A stretch of 64,000 nt of DNA, from the NCBI RefSeq assembly GCF_964023145.1, contig NZ_CAXIED010000001.1, positions 496,001 through 560,000 of the forward strand, written 5' to 3'. Within the stretch, counting starts at the first letter, position 1. Each line of letters begins with the position of its first letter. This document shows positions 20,583 to 30,728 of the stretch, one piece after another. The notes under the pieces were generated by a model. That model was not told the origin of the DNA. It did no database searches and saw only the letters and a list, made by a program, of their open reading frames with translations. Both the position numbers and the translations under genes were made by a program. The DNA comes from Chlamydia sp. BM-2023 (lineage in GTDB: Bacteria; Chlamydiota; Chlamydiia; Chlamydiales; Chlamydiaceae).

Positions 20583-21815
20583 ATGAATAAACACGCTTCT
20601 AATAGAGCTAGTTCTACCAAAGGGCTTTCTGTTTGGTCGATTGGGGGGTCTATTTTTGCTATGTTTTTCGGAGCTGGCAATATAGTATTTCCTTTAGCCT
20701 TGGGTTATCACTATCATTCTCACCCTTGGTTCGCTTGTCTGGGGATGATAATCACCGCAGTTTGTGTCCCTCTATTAGGTTTAGTGAGCATGTTACTGTA
20801 TGTTGGGGACTATCAAAAATTTTTTTCTTCCATTGGTAAAATCCCAGGAATGATATTTATCGTAGCTATTTTATGCTTAATAGGCCCTTTTGGCGGCATT
20901 CCCAGAGCTATTGCTGTTTCTCATTCTACTTTGGCATCTCTATCAGACAAAAACTTTACTTTACTTCCTAGTTTGCATGTCTTTAGTTTAATCTGCTGTA
21001 TTCTAATTTATTTATTTGCCTGCAAACTTAGCAAACTTATCCAATGGCTCGGGTCTGTATTTTTCCCGATTATGTTAGCCACTTTGCTTTGGATAATTTT
21101 TAAAGGACTAATAATTCCTTCTCAACCCAGTACGATAGCCTCTGCGAACATCCAGACATCTTTATTGGCGGGGATTACTGAAGGATTCAACACTATGGAC
21201 CTTCTTGCAGCATTCTTTTTCTGCTCTATCGTATTGATTTCTATAAGACAAAAGCTAGCGAACCACGGAGATAATGATGCTGAGACACCTCTAGACTTTA
21301 AAAAAATCAATAAAAAGGATAAACGCACCCTCATACTGGCTTTCATTTTAGCTGGATTACTTCTAGGGACAATTTATTTAGGGTTTGCCTTATGCGCCTC
21401 GCGTCATGCAGGATTGCTAGCTCACACAAATAAAGGACAAATTCTAGGAAGAATTTCCGCTATTGCTCTTGGACCAAACAGCTTGCTTACTGGTGTGTGT
21501 GTGTTTATTGCTTGCCTGACAACAGAAATCGCTTTAGTTGGGATTGTTGCTGACTTTTTAGCCCGCATCATCTCATCAAAAAGAATGACGTACTCTAATG
21601 CAGTAATTTTTACTCTGATACCCTCTTATCTAATTTCCATTTTAAACTTCGAAAATATCAGTCTCCTCCTATTGCCCCTACTACAACTAAGTTACCCTGC
21701 ATTAATCGCTTTGACTTGCGGAAGTATTGCTTATAAGTTGTGGAATTTCCGTCACGTCCAAGCTTTGTTTTATTTAACGCTCTCTCTTACCATTATTTTG
21801 CGATTGGTGGGTTGA
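20583..21815 (+). CDS. brnQ: BrnQ-family branched-chain amino acid transporter
   Basis: Cation-coupled importer of leucine, isoleucine and valine; the C. trachomatis homologue has also been linked to methionine uptake. The 410 residues form about 12 hydrophobic segments; the family motif FFGAGNIVFPLALGY follows the first helix region. No ribosome-binding site precedes ATG 20583: the upstream bases are a T run and TATA, and a TATAAT string overlaps the start codon, so the true start or its mode of initiation is uncertain. Chlamydiae rely on host amino acids, so this is a likely key importer. Confidence 0.92.
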   Translation: MNKHASNRASSTKGLSVWSIGGSIFAMFFGAGNIVFPLALGYHYHSHPWFACLGMIITAVCVPLLGLVSMLLYVGDYQKFFSSIGKIPGMIFIVAILCLIGPFGGIPRAIAVSHSTLASLSDKNFTLLPSLHVFSLICCILIYLFACKLSKLIQWLGSVFFPIMLATLLWIIFKGLIIPSQPSTIASANIQTSLLAGITEGFNTMDLLAAFFFCSIVLISIRQKLANHGDNDAETPLDFKKINKKDKRTLILAFILAGLLLGTIYLGFALCASRHAGLLAHTNKGQILGRISAIALGPNSLLTGVCVFIACLTTEIALVGIVADFLARIISSKRMTYSNAVIFTLIPSYLISILNFENISLLLLPLLQLSYPALIALTCGSIAYKLWNFRHVQALFYLTLSLTIILRLVG

Positions 21816-21849
21816 GATTGCACGTGCATTTGCTAACTAGCATAACGTT

Positions 21850-24800
21850 ATGGTTTTAAACGCTTTATCTGGCTTTCGTCAAACAGCGATGAATTATCTC
21901 GCTACGAACCGCCATGACATCATCGTAGATTTCTCCGGAGATTGTTATAATATCCGTATTCCCGACGAGGATTCCCCCGACGGCGACTGGGTAAGCACAT
22001 TAAAATTTAGCAATATCGATACCCTAACTTTTGCATCATGTAGTTGCCCAGATGGAGACTGTTGTGTCCATTTAATGACAGCATGTTTGTCTGTCTATGA
22101 CGTTCACGGTTGGCTACCCGTACACTATAAATTTTCTAAATCTTTTTGGTATGCTCTATTTTTAAAGTTGTTCGTAGAACAAGCAAAGCTACATGCTGAT
22201 GGTGACAAACACTATTCTTTACAACATCAACATATAACCTTAGAAATTTCAGCTCTATCTCCCGAAGCTTTTCAAGAATGGCTGCCTGTAGTTCATGATA
22301 CTCCAGAACCCACTACTCATACTGAAAAAACCTTCGTACAATCGGTTTTATATCGAATAGCGAAGTACTTTTTCTTTAGCTGCGAAGCAGGGGCTCGCCT
22401 AGATCTTATTGAAAATAGCCAAGGATTCCCCACGCAATTTGCCATGCAGTGGGAGGGAATAGCTCTAAAAGGAGAAATCTTAGATTTTGCAACTTTAGAA
22501 GAGCTATTCCCAAAAATTAACTTTGCTCAAACATCTCTTCCTGGAGACTATAACGATTTTTCCATTCAGGAAGTTCGCGTCGCTCCCGAAGAGTCAAAAA
22601 TATACTTTGCAAAAAATCCTGTTCAAAATCAAGACCTTAAAAATTCTTCAGTCACTCAAATTGGTTCTATTGGTTATATAGCAGGATCCCAACAAGTATT
22701 ACTTCCCATGGAAGAGACCTCGATTTCTATCCACACCCTCTCCCTTCTTCCTAAAGAGATAAAAAAGAAGGTGCTATCCCTATTACATTATGAAGCTGAA
22801 GAGCGCCCTATTCGCTATGCTATTCATTTCCTTAGGGACTCTTCTATTTCCTTTTCAGCTTATCTAGATACCCCGGGAGATCTCGAAAATGGGGATTTGA
22901 TCTATCCAGACTTTTGCTACCTTCCTGAAAAAGGGTTATTTGCAATAACAGGCTTGCTCTCTCCTCAAGGATCATTTGTTATTAAAGCAGACCAAGTTGA
23001 AGAATTTTTAAATAATGAAGGCTCGTTAATTCAGGAAACAGGTTTTCAGGTATTTAATGATCAAATTCCTGAGGGTCAGTTAACATACAATATTACCGAG
23101 CAAGGTGTCTTACTATTTCATTATGACACTGGAGATCCTGCGGCTATAGATATTCATTATGGCCCTTGGACATACTATTCTGGCCAAGGTTTCTTCTTAC
23201 AAAGAAAGGCCGATTTAGCAATTCAAGATGGTTTAATCGTAGAGGCTAATGATATCCCCAACTTCATTATGAAAAATGAAGTGCTATTAAGAACTATTCC
23301 AAATTTTTTTGCTCCTACACCACCTTTGAAAAATTTATTTTTCAAAGTGCATAAAGAATCTAAGGGTTCTGGATTATATCTCACTCCAGTGTTTCAAGGT
23401 CTCGAAGAGGAAAATTGCCGATTATTTGGTCAGTTTCTTTATCGTGAGAATCGTGGGTTTAACTTACTCCCCACACCATTACAGGCCTTATGTTCCCTAC
23501 CTAAAAAAATTCCCCCGGAACAGGTCCCTGAATTCATAGCTCAAAATTGTCAGAATGACAAATTAGTCTTTGCTGATTCTCAGCTTTGCCCCCCGGAAAC
23601 TTTTGAGCTTACTATATTATCTATCACACGTCCTCATCCTTCTTCACCTTTACACTTACAATTAGAATTAAAAACGAATATTGGCTCTATTCCTTTAGGA
23701 ATGGTTTTACAAGCACTGAAAAATAAAAAGGCATTTGCCTTTACTAAAGCAGGCTTTTTAAGCTTCCAGCATTGTTTGTTTCAATTTTTAAAACAGTTTA
23801 TCTCCGCTCAAAAAAGTCTTATTCCTGAAAATACTGTAATTGCGACGGTTACTGATATTTTTAAGTTAGACGCTTTAGCTCCGCTATCTCCCCATGAAAA
23901 AATAAATGCTAGCGAATCCGACCTGGCATTTTTCTCTCAGCTAAAAGCTGCTTGCTTGCCCCCTATTCCTCAAAATCTATTTTCTACGGATCACAAGCTA
24001 CGCCCGTATCAAAATAGTGGGTTATTATGGCTTTGGTTCTTATACAACCATCGTTTATCAGGATTGCTTTGCGATGAAATGGGGCTGGGAAAAACCCACC
24101 AGGCTACCGCACTATTAGATATTGTTTTCCAATCTGCGGAGACTACAGAACGGCCGAAATTCCTTGTTGTTTGTCCAACAAGTGTGCTGCCGCATTGGGA
24201 ACACACATTAGCGACGCATCTGCCTACAGTAAGTATTTTTGCTTTTCATGGTCCTAACAAGCCGGAAAACCTTCCTCCTGCAGATGTCATTATCACCTCA
24301 TACGGAACGCTTCGGCAAAACTATGCCAAGTTTTACAAAATTTCTTTCACGGTCACTGTATTTGATGAAATCCACATGGCTAAAAATAAAACTAGCCAAA
24401 TTCATAAGATTCTTTGCCGTTTAGATTCTCAAATGAAATTGGGGTTAACAGGAACTCCCGTAGAGAATAACCTTCTTGAATTCAAAGGTCTTTTAGACAT
24501 TATTCTTCCTAACTATCTTCCTTCGGATGCTTTATTTAAGAAGTTATTTACGAAAAAGATTACCACAAATACAGACCTGGATGATGATATCATCCCTTCT
24601 CAAGACTTATTACTAAAGCTAACACGACCGTTCATATTAAGAAGAACAAAGAAGCTCGTGCTTCCTGAGCTTCCTGAAAAAGTAGAATCCATTATTCCTT
24701 GTTCTTTATCTCCAGAGCAAAAAAAGCTCTATCTCTCTACATTAAAGAGAGAGAAAGCTCAAATTCAGCAATTAGAGTCCCCGGAAGAACAAACGGTAAA

Positions 24801-25476
24801 TTATCTTCATGTATTTGCCTTATTGAATCACTTAAAGCAAATCTGCAATCACCCTGCGATTTTCTTTAAAAATCCTGATAAGTATCACGAACATGAATCA
24901 GGAAAATGGAATGCCTTTGTGAGACTTCTCCATGATTCATTATCTTCAGGATATAAGGTGGTTGTCTTTTCACAGTATATTCACATGATTCGTATTATCA
25001 TGTTGTATCTTGAAGAAATCGGAGTGAAATACGCTTCTATTCAAGGGAAATCCCTAAATAGAAAAGAAGAAATCGAATATTTCTCTACAAATCCTGAGTG
25101 CCGAGTATTTGTAGGTTCTTTACTAGCTGCGGGAACAGGTATTAACCTTACCGCTGGAAATGTCGTAATTATGTATGACAGATGGTGGAACCCCGCAAAA
25201 GAAAACCAAGCTTTAGATCGTGTCCATAGAATAGGACAGAAAAATACAGTATTTATCTACAAGCTGATGACTGAAGATACGTTAGAAGAGCGTATTCATT
25301 ACCTCATTGAAAAGAAAATTCGCCTGTTAGACAAGGTAATTTCCACTCAAGATTCTAATATTCTCCATATGCTAAATCGGGAAGACCTTATTACTATTCT
25401 ATCATACAAAGACGAACGTAATGGGGTAGACGATACAACAGAGAGCATTCCGGAAGAAGAAGACCTGCTTTCTTAA
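21850..25476 (+). CDS. Second SWIM-domain SNF2-family DNA-dependent ATPase (CT555-like)
   Basis: A 1208-residue paralogue of the protein at 2251-5748. The N-terminal SWIM motif is C64, C66, C72 and H74. The C-terminal motor has Walker A CDEMGLGKT, DEIHMAKN in place of DEAH, LTGTPVENN, WWNPAKENQALDRVHRIGQ-type motifs V-VI, and an acidic tail. The 700-residue middle is not recognised by eye and is less similar between the two paralogues than the motor. It starts 34 bases after brnQ, with a TGCACGTGCA palindrome in that gap, and converges on the zinc-ribbon gene 30 bases downstream. Confidence 0.92.
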   Translation: MVLNALSGFRQTAMNYLATNRHDIIVDFSGDCYNIRIPDEDSPDGDWVSTLKFSNIDTLTFASCSCPDGDCCVHLMTACLSVYDVHGWLPVHYKFSKSFWYALFLKLFVEQAKLHADGDKHYSLQHQHITLEISALSPEAFQEWLPVVHDTPEPTTHTEKTFVQSVLYRIAKYFFFSCEAGARLDLIENSQGFPTQFAMQWEGIALKGEILDFATLEELFPKINFAQTSLPGDYNDFSIQEVRVAPEESKIYFAKNPVQNQDLKNSSVTQIGSIGYIAGSQQVLLPMEETSISIHTLSLLPKEIKKKVLSLLHYEAEERPIRYAIHFLRDSSISFSAYLDTPGDLENGDLIYPDFCYLPEKGLFAITGLLSPQGSFVIKADQVEEFLNNEGSLIQETGFQVFNDQIPEGQLTYNITEQGVLLFHYDTGDPAAIDIHYGPWTYYSGQGFFLQRKADLAIQDGLIVEANDIPNFIMKNEVLLRTIPNFFAPTPPLKNLFFKVHKESKGSGLYLTPVFQGLEEENCRLFGQFLYRENRGFNLLPTPLQALCSLPKKIPPEQVPEFIAQNCQNDKLVFADSQLCPPETFELTILSITRPHPSSPLHLQLELKTNIGSIPLGMVLQALKNKKAFAFTKAGFLSFQHCLFQFLKQFISAQKSLIPENTVIATVTDIFKLDALAPLSPHEKINASESDLAFFSQLKAACLPPIPQNLFSTDHKLRPYQNSGLLWLWFLYNHRLSGLLCDEMGLGKTHQATALLDIVFQSAETTERPKFLVVCPTSVLPHWEHTLATHLPTVSIFAFHGPNKPENLPPADVIITSYGTLRQNYAKFYKISFTVTVFDEIHMAKNKTSQIHKILCRLDSQMKLGLTGTPVENNLLEFKGLLDIILPNYLPSDALFKKLFTKKITTNTDLDDDIIPSQDLLLKLTRPFILRRTKKLVLPELPEKVESIIPCSLSPEQKKLYLSTLKREKAQIQQLESPEEQTVNYLHVFALLNHLKQICNHPAIFFKNPDKYHEHESGKWNAFVRLLHDSLSSGYKVVVFSQYIHMIRIIMLYLEEIGVKYASIQGKSLNRKEEIEYFSTNPECRVFVGSLLAAGTGINLTAGNVVIMYDRWWNPAKENQALDRVHRIGQKNTVFIYKLMTEDTLEERIHYLIEKKIRLLDKVISTQDSNILHMLNREDLITILSYKDERNGVDDTTESIPEEEDLLS

Positions 25477-25505
25477 ATAGGAAGCAGAGAAAATACGCTT
25501 ATTAG

Positions 25506-25967
25506 CTATGAAAGTTTAAGATATCCGCGGTAAGCACATACGGCACCTAAAATCCCGTATAGATACGCGCGATTTTTAGGCCATGTTAATGTCAAACCTG
25601 CGTCACTAGCAAATAAAAGAATCACCAAAGCAAATACCAACAACCCTGAGCCTAAAAATAGCGCAACAAGAGGCCATTGTTGTAGCCATTTCCATTCCGT
25701 TTCGGATTGTTCATTAGGCTTTTGAAAAGTATTTTGATCACTGAGAACAGCTTCCCAATCTTCCGAAGAAACAGCAAAAAGATCTTCAGCTTCTCCTTTC
25801 GCAGAACCTTCTGGGAAGGAAATATGACAAGAGGAAAATCCTCCTGAAGCAACGGGTGGATCCTGAAGGAATGCACTACAATAAGGGCATTGAGGCATAT
25901 GCATAGACACACTACCTTCACATTTCCAGCATGTGCGTTGCATCTCTGCTTCTTTAGCGAATGGCAT
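25506..25967 (-). CDS. Small zinc-ribbon membrane protein (CT556-like)
   Basis: A 153-residue protein of unknown function. Two CxxC pairs (C13/C16 and C27/C30) make an N-terminal zinc ribbon. An acidic linker follows, then two hydrophobic segments (about residues 98-117 and 127-146), so the ribbon would face one side of the inner membrane. The frame-shifted open frame at 25652-25972 lacks this pattern and is a shadow. It converges with the SNF2 gene and is divergent from lpdA across 256 bases that contain a TATAAT (26069-26074) but no good -35. Confidence 0.8.
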   Translation of the reverse strand: MPFAKEAEMQRTCWKCEGSVSMHMPQCPYCSAFLQDPPVASGGFSSCHISFPEGSAKGEAEDLFAVSSEDWEAVLSDQNTFQKPNEQSETEWKWLQQWPLVALFLGSGLLVFALVILLFASDAGLTLTWPKNRAYLYGILGAVCAYRGYLKLS

Positions 25968-26223
25968 GGCAACCTACTTTCCCTATTTCAGGATTTATAA
26001 AAGAAATAGAATATTTCTTATATGTTGATTTGTACACTCTATGCCTAATTACAGTACATAACTTAAATTATAATTTCTATTGGGAAAAAATCAATGCTGA
26101 AAATTAATCTTTAGATCTAGAATAAGCAAAAAGCTCCGCAAAAAAAATTACGACTCTTATGTCTTTAAAAAATCTCTCTAAGGACTTTTAACTTTCGACA
26201 CTTAAGATTACTAGGAACAAACT

Positions 26224-27612
26224 ATGAGTACAGATTTCGACTGTGTTGTTATTGGCGCCGGACCTGGAGGCTATGTTGCAGCAATCACCGCGGCACAGCA
26301 GGGATTGCGAACTGCGCTTGTCGAAGAACAGCAAGCCGGAGGTACGTGTTTAAATCGCGGTTGCATTCCGTCAAAAGCCTTATTAGTAGGAGCAGGAATT
26401 GTTGCACAAATTAAGCATGCAAAACAATTCGGAGTGAATATTGAAGGTTACTCGGTAGATTATCCCGCAATGGTACAAAGAAAAAATACCGTGATTAATG
26501 GGATACGCCAAGGTTTAGAGGGGCTCATACGAAGTAATAAAATTACAATATTTAACGGCAAAGGATCTTTAGCCTCTTCAACCGAAGTTAAAGTGCTGGG
26601 TCAGGATACCACCGTTCTTAAAGCTAAGCATATTATAATAGCTACGGGATCAGAGTCACGACCTTTCCCAGGAGTGCCTTTTTCATCTAGGATTCTCTGT
26701 TCCACAGGCATTTTAAACCTTACTGAACTCCCTAAAAAGCTAGCAATTATCGGCGGTGGAGTTATTGGCTGTGAATTTGCTTCTCTGTTCAACACTTTAG
26801 GAGTGGAAATCACCATCATAGAAGTGGCAGATCAAATTCTCTCTGTGAATAATGCTGACATTTCTAAAACCATGTTCGACAAATTCTCTCGTCAGGGAAT
26901 CCGAGTTCTTCCTAAGGCTACGATTAGTCAGCTAGAAGATCTTGGCGATCGAGTTAAAATTGTTGTTAATAATCAAACTGAAGAGTTTGACTTTGTTCTT
27001 GTTGCGATTGGGCGTCAATTTAACACTACGGATATTGGTTTAGACAATGCCGGTGTTATTCGTGATGATCGAGGAGTAATTCCTGTTGATGAAACTATGA
27101 GAACAAATATTCCTCATATTTTTGCTATTGGAGATATCACAGGAAAGTGGTTACTTGCCCATGTAGCCTCTCACCAGGGGGTTGTTGCAGGACGTAATGC
27201 AGCTGGACATAATGAAACTATGGACTATTCTGCTGTGCCTGCTGTAATTTTTACCTTCCCAGAAGTTGCTATGGTAGGTCTTTCTTTAGAAGCTGCCCAA
27301 CAACAAAACATTCCTGTAAAACTTACGAAATTTCCTTTCAAAGCTATTGGCAAGGCCGTAGCTATGGCAGAAGCTGATGGCTTCGCAGCTATTGTTAGCC
27401 ACGAAACTACTCAGCAGATTCTTGGGGCTTATGTTATAGGCCCTCATGCAGCATCATTAATAGCAGAAATGACATTGGCAGTGCGTAATGAACTAACATT
27501 ACCATGTATTTATGAAACGATACATGCGCATCCCACGCTTGCTGAGGTTTGGGCTGAAGGCGCTTTATTAGCGACAAATCATCCTCTACATCTACCTCCT
27601 CAAAAATCATGA
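26224..27612 (+). CDS. lpdA: Dihydrolipoamide dehydrogenase (E3)
   Basis: FAD flavoprotein that re-oxidises lipoamide on 2-oxoacid dehydrogenases and the glycine cleavage H protein. The FAD-binding GAGPGGYVA lies at residues 11-19, the redox disulfide is C42-C47 ([13 protein letters not shown]), an NAD-binding [11 protein letters not shown] follows, and the C-terminal AHPTLAE carries the catalytic His-Glu pair region. Length 462 is normal. AGGAAC precedes the ATG. It overlaps lipA by 4 bases (ATGA), tying E3 to the supply of its lipoyl cofactor. Confidence 0.96.
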   Translation: MSTDFDCVVIGAGPGGYVAAITAAQQGLRTALVEEQQAGGTCLNRGCIPSKALLVGAGIVAQIKHAKQFGVNIEGYSVDYPAMVQRKNTVINGIRQGLEGLIRSNKITIFNGKGSLASSTEVKVLGQDTTVLKAKHIIIATGSESRPFPGVPFSSRILCSTGILNLTELPKKLAIIGGGVIGCEFASLFNTLGVEITIIEVADQILSVNNADISKTMFDKFSRQGIRVLPKATISQLEDLGDRVKIVVNNQTEEFDFVLVAIGRQFNTTDIGLDNAGVIRDDRGVIPVDETMRTNIPHIFAIGDITGKWLLAHVASHQGVVAGRNAAGHNETMDYSAVPAVIFTFPEVAMVGLSLEAAQQQNIPVKLTKFPFKAIGKAVAMAEADGFAAIVSHETTQQILGAYVIGPHAASLIAEMTLAVRNELTLPCIYETIHAHPTLAEVWAEGALLATNHPLHLPPQKS

Positions 27613-28550
27613 GCCAATGTTCTTCTAAAGAGTCACATACACCACAACAAGGAAAACGCCCCGCTGAACGCCTGCCTAAATGGCTCAGGCAAGTTTTACC
27701 TAGGGGTTCTGTTTTTTCTCATACCGAAGCGACCATAAAAAATACGGGAATGGCTACGGTGTGCGAAGAGGGAATGTGTCCCAATCGCACTCGTTGCTGG
27801 TCAAGGAAAACAGCAACGTACTTAGCATTAGGAGATGCATGCACGCGACGTTGTGGATTTTGCAATATCGATTTTAAGAAAAAGCCCATAGCTCCTGACC
27901 CTGAAGAGCCAAAAAAAATCGCAGAATCAGCAAAAATTCTTCAGCTTAAACACATCGTACTCACTATGGTAGCTCGCGATGATTTAGAAGATGGCGGTGC
28001 TAGTTATCTAGTGCGTATTATCGACACTCTTCATAAAGAGATTCCTAGTGCAACTATAGAAATGCTGGCTTCAGATTTTCAAGGGAATGTAGAAGCTCTC
28101 CACTGTTTGTTGGATTCAGGACTAACGATTTACAACCATAATATTGAGACTATAGAAAGGCTAACTCCAGTAGTACGCCATAAGGCAACCTATCGCAGGT
28201 CTTTATTTATGCTAAAGGAGGCCGCTTCCTATCTTCCCAATCTCAAAGTCAAATCAGGAATTATGGTCGGACTTGGAGAACAAGAAAGCGAAGTGAAACA
28301 AACATTAAAAGACCTTGCTGATCATGGCGTAAAAATCGTAACGATCGGGCAATACCTACGTCCTTCACGATTACACATCCCAGTAAAAAGCTATGTCACT
28401 CCAGAAACTTTTGATTATTATCGCAGTGTAGGAGAAACTTTAGGACTCTATGTTTATGCCGGGCCCTTTGTACGTTCTAGCTTCAATGCTGATATTGTTC
28501 TTCATGATGTAAATGATAAACAATCTGAGACAGAAGAAAGTCCTAACTAG
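27609..28550 (+). CDS. lipA: Lipoyl synthase (radical SAM)
   Basis: Inserts two sulfur atoms into octanoyl groups to make lipoyl cofactor. The auxiliary cluster cysteines are C52, C57 and C63 ([12 protein letters not shown]), the radical-SAM cluster is C78, C82 and C85, and the C-terminal RSSFNAD holds the conserved serine that ligates the auxiliary cluster. Length 313 is normal. It is translationally coupled to lpdA by an ATGA overlap. A short hairpin after the stop (TCCCT-AGA-AGGGA, 28571-28583, then TTTCTATTT) may be a weak terminator. Confidence 0.96.
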   Translation: MSQCSSKESHTPQQGKRPAERLPKWLRQVLPRGSVFSHTEATIKNTGMATVCEEGMCPNRTRCWSRKTATYLALGDACTRRCGFCNIDFKKKPIAPDPEEPKKIAESAKILQLKHIVLTMVARDDLEDGGASYLVRIIDTLHKEIPSATIEMLASDFQGNVEALHCLLDSGLTIYNHNIETIERLTPVVRHKATYRRSLFMLKEAASYLPNLKVKSGIMVGLGEQESEVKQTLKDLADHGVKIVTIGQYLRPSRLHIPVKSYVTPETFDYYRSVGETLGLYVYAGPFVRSSFNADIVLHDVNDKQSETEESPN

Positions 28551-28755
28551 CCTGTATTGGCTAATACTATTCCCTAGAAGGGATTTCTATTTACAATCAT
28601 CTTTTTATCTTTAATTTTGTATAACAATAGCGTTATATAAATGAGTTTTTATCATCTCATCTTGATAGCAATCAAAAACATATTTATTGTTTAATGTTCA
28701 CGATTGGCACTAATCCCCCCTTTTGTTATGGTGAGTAAAAAGGTATGCGTGGGTT

Positions 28756-29742
28756 ATGTTTCGTAGTTCTATTTCTTGGTGCTTATTCTTTGTAATGACC
28801 TTATTTTGCTGTACAAGCTGTAATAGCAGATCGCTAATTGTACATGGGCTTCCTGGAAGAGAAGCCAATGAAATTGTCGTTTTGCTTGTCAGCAAAGGTG
28901 TTGCTGCTCAAAAGCTACCGCAAGCTGCAGCCTCTACAGGAGGTGCTGCTACAGAACAATTATGGGACATTTCCGTTCCTGCTCCACAAATTACTGAAGC
29001 CCTAGCGATTTTAAACCAAGCAGGTCTTCCGCGAATGAAAGGAACTAGCCTGCTAGACTTATTTGCTAAGCAGGGTCTCGTCCCTTCAGAACTGCAAGAA
29101 AAGATCCGCTATCAAGAAGGTCTTTCTGAGCAGATGGCTTCCACCATTAGAAAAATGGATGGCATTGTAGACGCTAGTGTGCAGATTTCTTTCACCACTG
29201 AAAACGAAGACAACCTACCGCTAACAGCATCTGTTTACATTAAGCATCGTGGGGTTTTAGATAATCCTAACAGCGTTATGACCTCTAAAATCAAGCGGTT
29301 GGTTGCTAGTGCTGTTCCGGGTCTTGCCACTGAAAATGTCTCCGTAATTAGCGATCGTGCCTCTTATAGTGATATCACTATTAATGGTCCTTGGGGATTA
29401 TCAGATGAGATTGACTATGTCTCCGTATGGGGAATTATCTTAGCGAAATCTTCATTGAGTAAGTTTCGTTTAATCTTTTACTTCTTAATTCTTACTTTAT
29501 TCATTATTTCTTGCGGTCTTCTTTGGATAATTTGGAAAACTCATACTTTAATTCTTTCCTTAGGTGGAGCTAAAGGTTTCTTTGATCCATCTCCTTATGC
29601 CAAAGTAGCAGCGGCACCTAAAAAACCTGAAGAAGCTGCTGGAGAGAAAAAAGAGGGACAGGCTGCATCAGAAGAAGCTGCTCCTCCTAAAGACAATGCA
29701 CCAGAGGCGTCAGAAGGAACCGAAGAAAATGAGGATGCCTAG
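28756..29742 (+). CDS. sctJ: T3SS inner-ring lipoprotein SctJ (YscJ/CdsJ)
   Basis: Forms the periplasmic ring of the injectisome basal body. The 328-residue protein begins with a signal peptide ending in CTSC; Cys22 is the likely lipidated residue, although position -3 is Cys, not the usual Leu or Val. The YscJ ring domain follows, including HGLPGREANEI. One membrane segment lies near residues 238-262, and a cytoplasmic tail rich in Ala, Glu and Lys ends the protein, longer than in Yersinia YscJ. It opens the T3SS operon after a 205-base gap. Confidence 0.94.
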   Translation: MFRSSISWCLFFVMTLFCCTSCNSRSLIVHGLPGREANEIVVLLVSKGVAAQKLPQAAASTGGAATEQLWDISVPAPQITEALAILNQAGLPRMKGTSLLDLFAKQGLVPSELQEKIRYQEGLSEQMASTIRKMDGIVDASVQISFTTENEDNLPLTASVYIKHRGVLDNPNSVMTSKIKRLVASAVPGLATENVSVISDRASYSDITINGPWGLSDEIDYVSVWGIILAKSSLSKFRLIFYFLILTLFIISCGLLWIIWKTHTLILSLGGAKGFFDPSPYAKVAAAPKKPEEAAGEKKEGQAASEEAAPPKDNAPEASEGTEENEDA

Positions 29743-30575
29743 TGACTGCAAATACTTTTGGAACTTTAAACATTTTAATGAAGTACTCCAAAGAGGATGA
29801 TCTTGCAAATTTTTTGCCAGAAAATCTGTTAGTTACGCCTTCGCATCCTGAGGATATTCCTCTCAGTTCGTTATCTTTTACTATGTGTTGGCTAGCAACA
29901 ATACATCCTTCTTGGATTAGCGTGGCTATCAAAGAGTTCCCTCCTGCTATGCAAAGTCAGTTACTTGCGTGGCTTCCTGACTCCTTAACTCAAGAATTAC
30001 TACCCCTATTACCTGGGATTTCTCCTGCTAATCAACGTTGCTCTAATTTTGGAGCATTTTATCTATTAGATATGTTGAGCAAAAAAATCCGCCCTCCAGG
30101 AATTATTGAGGAAATTTTTCTTCCTCCTTCACCGTTCAATGCTATGCTCTATTACTCTGGAGCAACAAAGATGACGTTGATTAATTGCTTAGGGCTCTTT
30201 ACTGTAGCTAAAGAACTTAGAAATATTGTTGATAAGGTCATTATTGACCGTGTGCATAAAATCCTTTCTCCTACCGAGCAACTATTTCTCTCTTATTGTC
30301 AGTCTCATCCTATGAAACACTTGGATACAACAGAGTTTCTAGTTTCTTGGGATAAGGATAATGACTTTCGCAATTTCATCCACAAACAAGGATTACAATT
30401 TCTTGCTATAGCTTTAGCAAAAGAAGATGCTTCTTTCTTTTGGTATTTGCTTCGTAGGTTGGATATTGGCCGAGGATACATTTTTGAACAGGCTTTAAAG
30501 AAGTCTTATGAGCACCCTCATACGGACTACTTTAAGAGCCAATTGGAACAATGCATTAAGATCTTAGTACAATAA
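29742..30575 (+). CDS. Probable T3SS sorting-platform accessory protein (SctK-like by position; CT560-like)
   Basis: A 277-residue soluble protein between sctJ and sctL, the place of sctK in other injectisome operons. SctK proteins link the SctQ pods to the inner ring. I see no diagnostic motif, so the assignment rests on position and size. The GTG start overlaps the sctJ stop by one base (TAGTG), indicating coupled translation. The stop codon lies inside the first arm of an inverted repeat (30574-30616). Confidence 0.75.
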   Translation: MTANTFGTLNILMKYSKEDDLANFLPENLLVTPSHPEDIPLSSLSFTMCWLATIHPSWISVAIKEFPPAMQSQLLAWLPDSLTQELLPLLPGISPANQRCSNFGAFYLLDMLSKKIRPPGIIEEIFLPPSPFNAMLYYSGATKMTLINCLGLFTVAKELRNIVDKVIIDRVHKILSPTEQLFLSYCQSHPMKHLDTTEFLVSWDKDNDFRNFIHKQGLQFLAIALAKEDASFFWYLLRRLDIGRGYIFEQALKKSYEHPHTDYFKSQLEQCIKILVQ

Positions 30576-30728
30576 GATCTCTAATCAGGCTACATAGAAG
30601 AAATAAGAGAGATCTTTCCTATCTTTTCTATGAGTTAGGCAAGAATAAGGAATTAAAACAACAAAAGAAGGAGCAGCGTTTCCTCCCAAAACTTAAAAAT
30701 TTTCAGGGTTTCCTACGCTGTCAAATGG
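30574..30728 (+). promoter_or_regulatory. Structured leader between sctK-like gene and sctL
   Basis: A 153-base gap interrupts an otherwise tight operon. It holds a perfect 9-base inverted repeat, AAGATCTCT (30574-30582) and AGAGATCTT (30608-30616), and a second, CAGCGT (30674-30679) and ACGCTG (30715-30720), whose right arm ends 8 bases before the sctL ATG. A five-codon frame (ATG 30725 to TAG) overlaps the sctL start. sctL lacks a clear ribosome-binding site. Possible attenuator, processing site or translational control; no T run follows either hairpin. Confidence 0.4.

Noticed and set aside
25652..25972. Alternative minus-strand frame overlapping the zinc-ribbon gene
   Set aside because: It lacks the paired CxxC zinc ribbon and two membrane helices that make the chosen frame coherent.
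25968..26223. TATAAT at 26069-26074 as the lpdA promoter
   Set aside because: No acceptable -35 lies 15-19 bases upstream and the region is very A/T-rich.
28680..28755. TGGCAC before sctJ as a sigma54 promoter
   Set aside because: TGGCAC occurs at about 28707 but the required TTGC at the right spacing is missing.
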